DNA of 64,000 bases from Halichondria panicea (lineage: Eukaryota; Porifera; Demospongiae; Suberitida; Halichondriidae): positions 3,068,978-3,132,977 of the forward strand of contig NC_087377.1 in NCBI RefSeq assembly GCF_963675165.1, in the 5' to 3' direction. Below the pieces are notes generated by a model that saw nothing but the letters and a program-made list of their open reading frames with translations, was not told the DNA's origin and did not search any database. Below are positions 55,601 to 64,000 of the stretch, piece by piece. Made by a program: the position numbers and the translations under genes. Within the stretch, counting starts at the first letter, position 1. Each line of letters opens with the position of its first letter.

Positions 55601-55672
55601 ATATGCATTCTCAGTTCTAAGTCCACTATAGCTATAGTCTATAGCTAGTGGACTTAGAACTGAGAATGCATA
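55601..55672. repeat. Perfect hairpin, about 27-bp arms
   Basis: ATATGCATTCTCAGTTCTAA-GTCCACTA and its mirror TAGTGGAC-TTAGAACTGAGAATGCATAT around a 16-nt loop rich in CTATAG. It could be a tiny foldback insertion or a small-RNA hairpin. Confidence 0.8.
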
Positions 55673-55827
55673 TAGAGTAACACAACATGCAGAACTTCCA
55701 TTGATGAGCTCCATGCAATTCTGATGAGCTGATTGCTAGCTCTGACTAATGGAATGATCCTCCCTCCATGCAATCACAAGGTGGCACTCTAGTCTACACA
55801 TGTTCACTCACCGGACAGACCTTAGGC

Positions 55828-55885
55828 CGATCCGTCTCCAATTGAACGCTAGGAGGCGCGACCTAGCGTTCAATTGGAGACGGAT
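55828..55885. repeat. Perfect hairpin, about 25-bp arms
   Basis: GATCCGTCTCCAATTGAACG-CTAGG then AGGCGCGA then the mirror CCTAGCGTTCAATTGGAGAC-GGATC. The flanks CTTAGGCC.. and ..GGGATCAGACC resemble the TAGCCTCGATCCCAGGCC palindromes. Confidence 0.8.
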
Positions 55886-56204
55886 CTGCCTGGGATCAGA
55901 CCTAAGCTCTTTGTCTCAGTTCCGCCCCTTTTTCAGTAAACAAAGCAAAGTGCCACACCCTCCTTCTGTATTTCAGGCCTTTCCGGCAACAATTGCTCAA
56001 CAAGGAAAAGCACTGCACATAAAACAATTCATATTTCTTATGCACTCAGACAATATAGTAAAAATATAAAAATAGAAGTCAAGGTGATGGTGTAGTACAC
56101 AAACACAGAACACACGCAGAGCATTATATTAATAGCCATGGCAGTATACTTATAATAGTCAACACAGAGTTAGTTCTTTACTTGTAATTCTTGCATGCTT
56201 CTTT

Positions 56205-56365
56205 ACTTGATACCTTTATTTGTCCTTTTCAGCCAGTATATCTGTATGAGAGCGCTATAAACTACGTATTATATTGTAATAATACGTTATTATATACCTT
56301 AATTTTCAGGTTCTCATGATAAATTGGTGGCACTGTGAGCAATTGCAGTTGCTGTCCTCGGGGGG
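56205..56365 (-). pseudogene. Decayed copy of the 3' end of the ROCO/Death gene
   Basis: The plus strand reads ATTTGTCCTTTTCAGCC, then AGTATATCTGTATGAGAGCG and CAGGTTCTCATGATAAATTG followed by GTGGCACTGTGAGCAATTGC. It closely follows 20815-21005, which contains the stop codon and last codons of exon 18. Homology stops at TGTCCTCG. Only the C-terminal tail and 3'UTR are copied. Confidence 0.7.
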
Positions 56366-57177
56366 TGTCATGTACATTTGAATATTTGATGATTGAAATT
56401 GTGGTATCGGGTGGATTCGTGACAATGGAGAGCAGTTTATTATTATTTTACTTGTTAGAGAGATGCACATGTAACAAAGCAAATTTTCTCTATAGGTTCC
56501 AAGTTGCATGTACAAGTTCACTTGGTACCATGTGGACTCCGACGTACCAGTATTGACTAATGACTACCCCCTCAACTGTTCAGGCGCGGATCCTCTAGCT
56601 GTTTGATATGGCTCGCTCAGTTTCTCCCTCCCCTACCGACAAAATGACAAAATACATATTATACACACAGTGTCACATGCACTGACTGATGCATGAGGAT
56701 TAATTATTCCTATCAGTGAGTCCTGTATAATTACGTGTGTTCTTTTGAACCGATACTAAGTTCTCTCATGCATGCAGGCATAAGTATGTTTGACGTTCAA
56801 GAGCCTGCATGCTAATCATAGTGACTGCCTGTATATACACCTGTTTCATTTGTTGACAGGCCGGTATAATATAACAAAGGAAGTAAAAAGTACACCCTAA
56901 CGGAGTAACCCTATACATACTAATTGTAATTATCTAGAATCAGTCATGATCTTCTGTGTATATATATACAGCAATTGCTGTGTATTATGATGGTTATAAC
57001 TTATTGTGAAAATAATAATTATTCATTCATTCCTATGTATAGGGTAAAAACATTCAATCGAGGCAACTAAGTGCTACATTTCAGCTACACTGAATCATGC
57101 ATTGAAAGTACGTAGCTAGCTACATACATGTATAAAAATTAATGAGCTGATGCTGGAAAGCCTTAATTCCTTTAAAT

Positions 57178-57472
57178 TCTTGGGAATCTGTGTTCATAGA
57201 TACTATAAATATGTTGTGTTTGTTGATCTGCCCTGAGAATCTCTGTGATACAAAGGAAACCATGCATGCAATAAGAATCTGAAATTACACGGTAGTGAAC
57301 AGACTGAACGGACTAAAAATGTTATAGTCTGTTCATTAAATTCCTAGTGTGTAATTTGATATTCTTTGTGCATGCATAGTTGTTTTTGTATCACAGAGAT
57401 TCTCAGGACAAATCAACAAACACAGCGTAATTCATAATTATTTATAGTACCTATGAACACAGATTCCCAAGA
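57178..57472. mobile_element. Foldback element, 295 bp, nearly all palindrome
   Basis: TCTTGGGAATCTGTGTTCAT... on the left is mirrored to the right end, and the arms continue inward (TGATTTGTCCTGAGAATCTC-type block, then GCATGCA.., TGTAATTT.., GTCTGTTCA) almost to the centre near 57325. No clear target duplication. Confidence 0.8.
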
Positions 57473-57669
57473 GTTGGTGTCACCTCAGCTTTATGTTATC
57501 CCAACTCCCTAATGTCCATGCCGTTTGCATGTTGTGCTGATAATTATAGGCCTGTCAGTTATGCTGATAGCAACTCCTTGGAAATGTGCTGTTTCTGCTG
57601 CATGTATATCAGTTTCAATCAACCCATCCCCTCCAGCCCCCTCATGACGACATCACCCTGCTGATGGCA

Positions 57670-57865
57670 GCCATTAGTTTTAGTTGAACTTTTGGCATCG
57701 ATTGTTTTAACAACAATCATGGTCGATCATTACCCACTCTTTGAGTTTGCATGCAGCAAAATAATTATTGCAAAAATGTTCATCAGTATAAAAGCTATTA
57801 GTAGCTTTATGCTATGTTGCTTTGGCATCTCCATGCACCGAGGTATCAGCACCTGCGGTGCTTTC
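57670..57865. repeat. Dispersed repeat F3, reverse partial copy
   Basis: AACAATCATGGTCGATCATTAC...CACCTGCGGTGCTTTCA, reverse of the segment at 42765-42910. Further partial reverse copies are at 58462-58625 and 59130-59310. Confidence 0.75.
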
Positions 57866-57936
57866 ATCTTTAGTTGTGAAGCATGGTAACATGTACATTG
57901 TAGGCTACACTTGTAATTCATTTCTGTTCGCTATAG

Positions 57937-58225
57937 ACCTTGCTCGGACGGTAGGCAGGTGACAGAGGTGACCTTTGACCCCTCCCTGGTGACGGAGCTG
58001 GCGCTATCTCGTACCCTAACGTTCCTCTACACTGGAGTGGTGGAACTCAACAAAGAGAGCGACGGTATCGACGAAACAATCAAGATTTCTCAGCTGCTAA
58101 ATTTGCCTGAGTTAGGGCTCTTGTGTGAGAATGCTCGTAAAGGGGAGGAGTTTCTGAATCAGAAAATTGGAATGTGGTTGAACGATAGAAATGTCAACGT
58201 CGCAAAACAACTATTTCTCAACAAG
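57937..58225 (+). CDS. BTB-domain exon
   Basis: A 289-bp exon between acceptor TTCGCTATAG (AG 57935-57936) and donor GTACGC (58226), entering in phase 2 and leaving in phase 0. Residues read VTEVTFDPSLVTELALSRTL, TFLYTGVVELNKESDG, KISQLLNLPELGLLCENARK, then EEFLNQKIGMWLNDRNVNVA and KQLFLNK. LTFLYTG and the A/SQLLNLPELGLLCEN helix are the C-terminal half of a BTB/POZ domain. The tail LNDRNVNVAKQLFLNK resembles the lead-in to a second BTB, as in RhoBTB-like proteins (family knowledge, moderate certainty). Neither the first half nor a second BTB was found nearby. Confidence 0.72.
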
Positions 58226-58791
58226 GTACGCGTGTTTTTGTGGAAGTGATTTGAGGTTAGTTAATTGCACATGTAAGTGAACGCATACTAACAAAATGTA
58301 TACTCGCGAAAATCACCATTTCCCATTCAGTTAAACGAATCTCATGAAAATTTACCCACTATAATTATACGGTAGTAAGACTTTTGCTCAGAAGCAGAGA
58401 TACACACACCTGTTCACATTTCTTAAGCTCAGATGGCACCAATGCAAAACTGTGAAAATACTTTCGTTTTTAACAACAATCATCGTCGATCATTACCCAC
58501 TCCTTGGGTTTCCCAGTGCTTCTGGATTCTGCATGCAACAAAATTAAAAATGTTCATCATGATAATCATAATCAATGTGTGTATAAAAGCTAGCTATTAG
58601 TAGCTTTATGTTATGTAGCTTAATGGCTATACTATGCATGGTATAGCGGGTATTGTGTGGGGTATAATATTCGTTATTATCGTGGGGAAGCTTCATGGCC
58701 TACACGAAATTTCCCCCACGAAAACGTAGGCGTAATACAGCCATTCTTGCACGCATGCGCATTCCCTCTATTCAGATGCGACCTAGCCTCG

Positions 58792-58867
58792 ATCCCAGGC
58801 CGAGTTTTCGCTTTATAGTTGTTTGCCTAACCGTTATAAAAGCGAAAACTCGGCCTGGGATCAAGGA
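58792..58867. repeat. Palindromic element of the TAGCCTCGATCCCAGGCC family
   Basis: TAGCCTCGATCCCAGGCCGA-GTTTTCGCTTTATA then a short loop, then the mirror TATAAAAGCGAAAAC-TCGGCCTGGGATCAAGG. The arm core is identical to 29366-29400. Confidence 0.8.
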
Positions 58868-59754
58868 CCATAGATAATAGAGCACGACCCTCCAAATGCG
58901 CAACAGCTGGACTTCAATTGAATTTTTAAACCTCCAAACGTAGCGACCTCTGGCATCGTAATTATTTTTAAGCGCCGCTTTAAATCGAATAAGTACGGTA
59001 GTTTTGCTTACTTGGAATACCATTGCATTTTCGGAAGAGCGCATAGCCAAACTTGTTTACCGAGTGTTGCTACTCAACTTAGTAGTTAGCTGAACGCTAG
59101 CTGCAAGAGTGATAAAAGAGCTGCAAGGCTCTGCATGAACTTTGGCATCGATCGTTTTTCATGGTCGATCATTACCCACTCTTTGAGTTTGCATGCAGCA
59201 TAATTATTATCATGTGCATAATATAGCTATTAGCTATAGTAGCTTTATGTTATGAAGCTTTGGCATCTCTACCGAGGTATCAGCACCTGCGGTACGTGCA
59301 TGCTTTCATTCAATTTAGTACAGTCATGTAAGTTAATTATCTCTGTAGCGATCTTTACCAGAAATACAACTTTGCTATGCATAACCAGGATTATGATTTT
59401 CACACATTATGTACATTGCACAAAATGTAAACGAGGATTAAGTGTTAGTAGTGCACAGCATGGTGAGTCTTTTGTTTTGCTTCATCCATGACCAGTCCTG
59501 CATGAGGTCGAGGGAGGGAGACACATTAATTATTTAAACACTACATCATATTTGCTACCTTGCTAATGACATAACACTTGCCTAATAACACCTAACCTAA
59601 GGAAAATGCTTGACAGACAATAACATTGGAGTACGGTTGATATTTTTCAAAATCCGTACAATGCATCAAGGATTAGAAGGCTATCAAAATAACACCGAAT
59701 ATATACAGACACATGCACTTACCCATTAATGAGCGACTCTCTGCTGACTCTCTG
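58868..59754. other. Intergenic stretch with F3 repeat fragments
   Basis: It contains a reverse F3 fragment (59130-59310) and a GGTCGAGGGAGGGAGACACA block, near-identical to one at 2503-2525. No exon is recognised here, so a continuation of the BTB gene is not visible. Confidence 0.6.
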
Positions 59755-60528
59755 CTAACTAACAGTAGGTTCTCCAGGGAAGTTCTGGTACAGCTCAGTA
59801 TGCACAGGGTGGGGAGCATCATCATCTTGGAGCTGATACGAACCAGCAGCATGTGGAGAGGAAGGGTTCAAATGGTTTGATGCTGCAGTGGTAGGTGTTG
59901 GAGAGCTTCGACAAGGAACCACTGCACCAGGAGGAGGCGGTGACACTCTCTGTTGTTGATTATGCACTGAATTAGCAGGAGCTGGAACATTCGAAGCGGG
60001 CGTGCAAGATCCCTCAAATTGTCTACTGTAATCGTTTCGAGCTGGCTGCTGAATTGTAGGATGGTGTTCCAATACTCGTTGGTTTGGTGGGGAATGACTA
60101 AAGCTACGAGTAGCAGTGATTCCATATCTACTTGAGGCATGGGAAACGGTGGTATCGGAAATTCGTTGATTGAGAAGTGGCTCAACATTTCGTAAATTTC
60201 CATCGAAAGTTTGCGGATCTCGCATCTGTTTGTGAGTGCCGATATTCCGAGGGTTATTACTAGAATAGTCTCCGGACTCCACCTGCCTGAGTTGTGCTTG
60301 CTGACCGGCCTGTGGTGTAGTATAAGCTGCTGGAGATGGGAATTGTCGGATATAGTTCGCTCTAACAATGGGGGGAGTCCAGTTAGCTTCAAGACGGCCA
60401 TCTTGTTGTTGAGGGGGAGAATCTGAATTTACCGCTCTTGGATCACTTGATCTCGGATTTTGATCATAATGCGATGATTGTCGATAGTCTGATTGATGGT
60501 AGCCACTTTGATGCCTTCGCTGTGAACT
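59755..60528 (-). CDS. UBAN gene (minus), exon 3 (last): disordered C-terminal region
   Basis: Acceptor CCCACTTGCAG (AG 60530-60529), phase 0, stop TAG at 59757-59755; 257 residues. Strongly polar and low complexity (Q, N, S, P, H, R): QRRHQSGYHQSDYRQSS, SPPQQQDGRL, QQRVSPPPPGAVVP, SPTPTTAASNH. No fold is expected; such tails in ABIN/TNIP proteins hold docking and phosphorylation sites. With exons 1-2 the full protein is 403 residues. Confidence 0.8.
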   Translation of the reverse strand, partial: SSQRRHQSGYHQSDYRQSSHYDQNPRSSDPRAVNSDSPPQQQDGRLEANWTPPIVRANYIRQFPSPAAYTTPQAGQQAQLRQVESGDYSSNNPRNIGTHKQMRDPQTFDGNLRNVEPLLNQRISDTTVSHASSRYGITATRSFSHSPPNQRVLEHHPTIQQPARNDYSRQFEGSCTPASNVPAPANSVHNQQQRVSPPPPGAVVPCRSSPTPTTAASNHLNPSSPHAAGSYQLQDDDAPHPVHTELYQNFPGEPTVS

Positions 60529-60873
60529 CTGCAAGTGGGAGAGAGGAAGCAAGTCATACTAAGGGGAGAAGAGGGCATGTAACTGACTATCAACCCTACA
60601 TGAGCAAAAACCAAAACCAAAGCCACAGACCGAATATACTAATAGTATGTACTGTAAACAAAAATCTATTATACGTTTCCACTGCCCACTTATAAAGTTT
60701 TTGCTCGCAAGCTGTTGCCCTCTTCTCCTTTATATTCATCTTTTATACGCCCTAGGTTACAATCAAATTTAGAACGCCAAATCTGTTCTATAATAACTCC
60801 TAGGCTACAAAGGCGCACAACCATGCATGCACCTACAATAATCATATCAAGTTTTATTTATGGAGAGCCTTAC

Positions 60874-61182
60874 ATTTTGTATTTGCTTCATTCTGGCTAT
60901 GGCGTCTCTCAGTTTAGTCAGTTCCTTATCAGCGTTTTGTTTGCTCCAAGACAGTGCCCGCAACTCCTCCCTCAGCTGACAAATCTCTTGGTTTTTGACG
61001 GCCTCCAATTTCTTCCATTCAGCCAATTGTTGGTTGCATTGCACACACTGATTTCCTGTTGTGGCGTCCAGCATGAACTGGTCCAACTGTTGGGTCAAGT
61101 GGTTCACGTCCGTCTGGTGTCTTCCATGGGCCTCTTCTCTGTCCTTGCGTTCCCTCTCAAAATCTTGTTTGTAGACAGTAGC
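60874..61182 (-). CDS. UBAN gene (minus), exon 2: coiled coil with UBAN motif
   Basis: A 309-bp, phase 0-0 exon (acceptor CGTACAG, AG 61184-61183; donor GTAAGG). It opens with ATVYKQDFERERKDREEAHG, matching the UBAN pattern (YxxDFxxERxxRE) that binds linear ubiquitin chains in NEMO, optineurin and ABIN. It continues as coiled coil with CVQCNQQL, LREELRALSWSKQNADKEL and LRDAIARMKQIQ. It is paired with exon P3 of the divergent gene, which has the same motif. By family it should act as a ubiquitin reader in NF-kappaB or cell-death signalling in the cytoplasm. Confidence 0.88.
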
Positions 61183-61428
61183 CTGTACGTACGGTGAATA
61201 TTAACATAAGAGAAATTGCAGCTTCAAGTACACACAGCATACGTACGTACATGTAGCGGCTGGCTACCAGCAAACATCTAAAGATAATTATATAACGCCC
61301 CCATCCGGAACATTTCGTCTAGATTACAGCAATATTGCCTGTCATATAATTATGGTATCACATATACGTAGCAGCCCTTTATTTCAGTCACAGTTACTTA
61401 TTATCAAAGCCATATCTAGTAAACTGAC

Positions 61429-61557
61429 CTGGAGTTTAGAGACCTCCAGTTCATTCTCCAGCTGAGTCACTGTGTCCAGCACTTGGTCCTCCCATCCGTC
61501 TACCTCCTCGTGGATGAGCGCTCTCACCTGCTCTCTGAATACAGCATTCTGTGCCAT
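61429..61557 (-). CDS. UBAN gene (minus), exon 1: N-terminus
   Basis: ATG at 61557-61555, then 43 codons to donor GTCAGT (61428), phase 0. Residues MAQNAVFREQVRALIHEEVD and GWEDQVLDTVTQLENELEV form a coiled-coil start. It joins in frame to exon 2 (..KLQ|ATVYKQ..). The ATG faces the plus-strand gene across 231 bp. Confidence 0.8.
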
Positions 61558-61788
61558 GTTTTTTTTATTCAAGAACAAGATTGGGTAACAAGCGCTTGCA
61601 GTCAATGTTTTATTTAGTCTGGCCCATAAGTAAGTGTATGATTTGGGGTTTTCCCGGGGAATCCCCCGTTTTATCGTGCGTAGTATGGTTTCTAATTGCT
61701 GTAAATTGCTTGTTTGCGACACAAAAATCACTTCTTTCAAGAGGTATTTGTGTGCAAACTTAGACTAGATCATCGTCTATACAAGGAC
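61558..61788. promoter_or_regulatory. Shared divergent promoter region of the two UBAN genes
   Basis: 231 bp between the two start codons. It holds tandem kappaB-like sites (next entry), an AT-rich block next to the minus gene (ACATGGCA preceded by a T-run) and TTATTTAGTCTGG. No TATA box stands out. Initiation sites are unknown. Confidence 0.65.
61645..61666. promoter_or_regulatory. Two abutting kappaB sites: GGGGTTTTCCC and GGGGAATCCCC
   Basis: GGGGTTTTCCC at 61645-61655 is followed directly by GGGGAATCCCC at 61656-61666. Both fit GGGRNNYYCC. The second, read on the minus strand, is GGGGATTCCCC, the form known from vertebrate MHC class I kappaB sites. They stand about 90 bp from the minus-gene ATG and 123 bp from the plus-gene ATG, so they could serve both genes. 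Confidence 0.6.
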
Positions 61789-61941
61789 ATGGCTGAATGT
61801 CGTAATCCGGGCCAGGTGGATGGATTAGAAGACATCCTGAAAACCAAGCCGAGCGTTGAGAGGGACCAGAGAATCAGGGAACTGGTTGCTGCACTTGCCA
61901 AGGAGAGGGACACATTGAAAGACCACTTGAGTATTGTAGAG
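61789..61941 (+). CDS. UBAN gene (plus), exon 1
   Basis: ATG at 61789, 51 codons, donor GTAGGT (61942), phase 0. Residues MAECRNPGQVDGLEDILKTK, then SVERDQRIRELVAALAKERD and TLKDHLSIVE give an early coiled coil. It faces the minus UBAN gene head to head. Confidence 0.8.
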
Positions 61942-62249
61942 GTAGGTAATTAATTAAAGTGATCTTTCTTTATAGTGACAACTCTTACCATTCGTAAGAC
62001 TCCTTGATCTTTTTTAATTGCAACTGCACATTTCTTGTGAAGTATGCGCATATTAATTGCTTGTAGCTATTCAGTACAGTACTGATATTTATACTGCATG
62101 ATTATAATTACAATGTTTGTATAGAATTGCTAGAGCGTTTGCAGCTTTTTAGCAGCAAATACCGTGAGCATACAAAATGTAGCAAGCTTGCTAAGACAAG
62201 ACAATGCATGCTTGCACTCAACAATGTACACTTGTGTACGTGTATGCAG

Positions 62250-62339
62250 GACAAAGGCTTCGTGCTGGTGCTGGGAGATGATACTCTCAAACAACAAGTG
62301 GCAGACCTGAAAGAACAGCTTAGAGTGCTCCAAATTGCA
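62250..62339 (+). CDS. UBAN gene (plus), exon 2
   Basis: A 90-bp, phase 0-0 exon (acceptor GTGTATGCAG, donor GTAAGC at 62340): DKGFVLVLGDDTLKQQVADL then KEQLRVLQIA. Coiled coil leading into the UBAN exon. Confidence 0.75.
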
Positions 62340-62460
62340 GTAAGCACTTTTTTCTTGCCCCGTTTATACATTTGGAAATCTCAACTTGAACTGCACCATT
62401 ATTTTGCGTGATTATAAAAAATAACTTTTCTTATTGTAATTCACACGGTAATTATTGCAG

Positions 62461-62691
62461 GCTGACACTTACAAAGAAGATTTTCTGAGGGAGAGAAACG
62501 ACAGAGCCTCAGCTCATGGGGCAAAGGACGATTTCAAGAAAGCTATGGAAAAAACTGAAGCGGAGAATAGACAACTCAAACAGAGACTCGTAAGGAGTGA
62601 CTCGACCAATCGGTCAAACACGAATGGAGGAAACAGATCACCTGAAAACTCCACTGCTTCTGACCAGAAGTGCAGAGAACTAAGAAATCAT
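62461..62691 (+). CDS. UBAN gene (plus), exon 3: UBAN motif
   Basis: A 231-bp, phase 0-0 exon (acceptor AATTATTGCAG, donor GTTAGT at 62692). It starts ADTYKEDFLRERNDRASAHG, very like the NEMO UBAN segment known from the family (ADIYKADFQAERQ), then KAMEKTEAENRQLKQRLVR, and a serine/asparagine-rich spacer (STNRSNTNGGNRSPENS). The tyrosine-D-F and E-R-x-D-R positions contact linear diubiquitin in known structures. Confidence 0.88.
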
Positions 62692-62800
62692 GTTAGTAAA
62701 TTAATTAAGTGCTTAATTTACACATTATTTTAAGTATGAAGTTGATATCGCTTGTTATCCAAACTTAACTTTTATACTCACTTGGGTTGTGCACACTCAG

Positions 62801-62893
62801 GTCCATCAACTGGAGGAGGTGGTCCAGCAGTTACAGAGGCAGTTGGAACGAGCTCTGGCTGAATCCATTGAGCTGAATGAGCTAAAATGCCGT
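62801..62893 (+). CDS. UBAN gene (plus), exon 4
   Basis: A 93-bp, phase 0-0 exon (acceptor CACACTCAG, donor GTAAGT at 62894): VHQLEEVVQQLQRQLERALA then ESIELNELKCR, a continuous heptad coiled coil. Confidence 0.78.
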
Positions 62894-63150
62894 GTAAGTT
62901 ATAATTTATAGTAAGCGCAAATCTATCCAATACCGTATGGCACCAATTGAACTGTACATTGTATTTATCACCAGTGTAAACAATAACCAACAAAGACCAC
63001 TAACCATTCACCTGTTAGAATATGTACAATACTTTCTATACTGTACCTTGCAACAAATGCACGCTGATCGACCGACACCTGTGTATATAATATAGCTTTT
63101 CTTGTTCAACTTAGAATAATGATATAACGTACCCCTATATATCCTCACAG

Positions 63151-63213
63151 CAAAAGCAGCAGGAAGAGTACGCTCACGCACTGGAGCAGGAGAGGGACCA
63201 ACTACGACAGCAG
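63151..63213 (+). CDS. UBAN gene (plus), exon 5; gene continues past the window
   Basis: A 63-bp, phase 0-0 exon (acceptor ATCCTCACAG, donor GTATAA at 63214): QKQQEEYAHALEQERDQLRQ and one more Q. Further exons must lie beyond 64000; nothing coding is seen in 63215-64000. Confidence 0.72.
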
Positions 63214-64000
63214 GTATAACTGATTATATTAGGTGCAGTACCACCACGAAAACTTAGAGCTGTGTTTTTAACCACTAGGTACAGATGTGTTTTGATGCTT
63301 TTACCCACAACTTTCACATGACCTAGATTATGGTTGTCGTACCTGTGTACACAAACAACCTTGTGACAGTTCCACCATAGATTAGTAGTTTCACCATACC
63401 ATACACAAACAACCTTGTGACTTGCTGGTTGATGCAATAGTGGTAGACCACCCCAGGGAGATACCTGTCGTTAATGACATTAATGGCCCATGCACAATAT
63501 TGTAATAATTAAGTGCTGTGTAATTTATTGAAAAGGAAATACCACAAACGAATGTCATTTTAGTAGTGTCAATTACAGCTTTCAATGTATAAATAAAGTA
63601 CAATGGTGTGTACAGTAAATGATTCCCACCTACGTACTCCTGGTATATCGTCAAGCATGCACTATTATAGTCTTTGATATTCCTGTACCTAGCTTAAGTT
63701 GACATAATTATTTTCGCGGGTCTTCGAATGAGAGCAAAAATGTTGTACTCACAGATAATTTTAGGAATTGCAATTAAAAAACCACTTGCGAGTTATGAAT
63801 AACATTAATTTCACAATTTTAGCAGAATTGCAGCAAATTGAGCTAAACAGTGAAATCACAGACAAATCTATCCTTGTGAAAATATTACGTTCTTTTGCGG
63901 GTTGAAAAACTTTTGCAATTGAGCTAAATCACAGCAAAAAAATTGCCGCTTTGCGATTTAACTAACTGCACTCTGGCAAGGATCGTGTGTAATTGATCAA

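Noticed and set aside
1..64000. CRISPR arrays, prokaryotic operons, ribosome-binding sites, rRNA or tRNA genes
   Set aside because: Looked for; none found. The only tandem arrays are the minisatellite, microsatellites and the BEL leader repeats, and gene structure is clearly eukaryotic.

Overview
This is eukaryotic, animal-type DNA: AT-rich, split genes with GT..AG introns (several only 46-65 nt), frequent (CA)/(TG) microsatellites, many short inverted-repeat transposons and one LTR retrotransposon. The protein content (Death, CARD, ROC-COR GTPase, Ig, BTB and NEMO/ABIN-type ubiquitin-binding modules, together with a recurring Death-linked domain I know only from early-branching animals) points to a demosponge, with Amphimedon queenslandica as my best guess. 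That is inference from style and content, not a database match. All exon coordinates were read by eye from splice signals and reading phase.

Left part (1-20 kb): an isolated exon of a Numb-associated-kinase type protein kinase (123-257, minus), a 45-bp minisatellite, a Death-domain exon (2689-3027, minus), and the 3' end of a gene with two consecutive Death domains (7778-9082, minus). Between them lie foldback and MITE-like elements. A complete 6.6-kb BEL/Pao LTR retrotransposon (9785-16362, minus, near-identical LTRs, 5-bp ATTAC target duplication) carries three reading-frame lesions. A 200-base assembly gap (9573-9772) lies inside a foldback arm beside it. Two or three exons at 18.3-19.95 kb (minus) belong to a gene I cannot name.

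Centre (20.9-45.5 kb, minus): an unbroken series of 18 exons whose reading phases all fit, ending in a stop at 20966. In coding order it gives Death - domain X - linkers - Death - domain X - acidic linker - possible pseudokinase - ROC-COR - degenerate ROC-COR - Death - CARD+Death - small helical module - ROC-COR - Ig-like - Death-stop. If this is one gene it encodes about 3,750 residues; it could also be two or three adjacent genes. Thirteen of the 18 exons are certainly symmetric phase 1-1, the signature of exon shuffling. Its larger introns are filled with hAT-like, pogo/Tc1-like and other short elements.

Right part (45-64 kb): a long repeat-rich stretch with MULE-, Harbinger-, hAT- and Tc1-like non-autonomous elements, an isolated BTB exon (57937-58225, plus), and a head-to-head pair of genes. 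These encode coiled-coil proteins with the UBAN motif of NEMO/optineurin/ABIN (minus gene 59755-61557, plus gene 61789 to beyond the window's coding limit at 63213). The 231-bp region between their start codons holds two adjacent kappaB-like sites. Together, the Death/CARD/ROCO gene(s) and the UBAN pair look like an innate-immunity or cell-death signalling neighbourhood: Death/CARD/GTPase platforms beside ubiquitin-chain readers that may themselves be NF-kappaB regulated.
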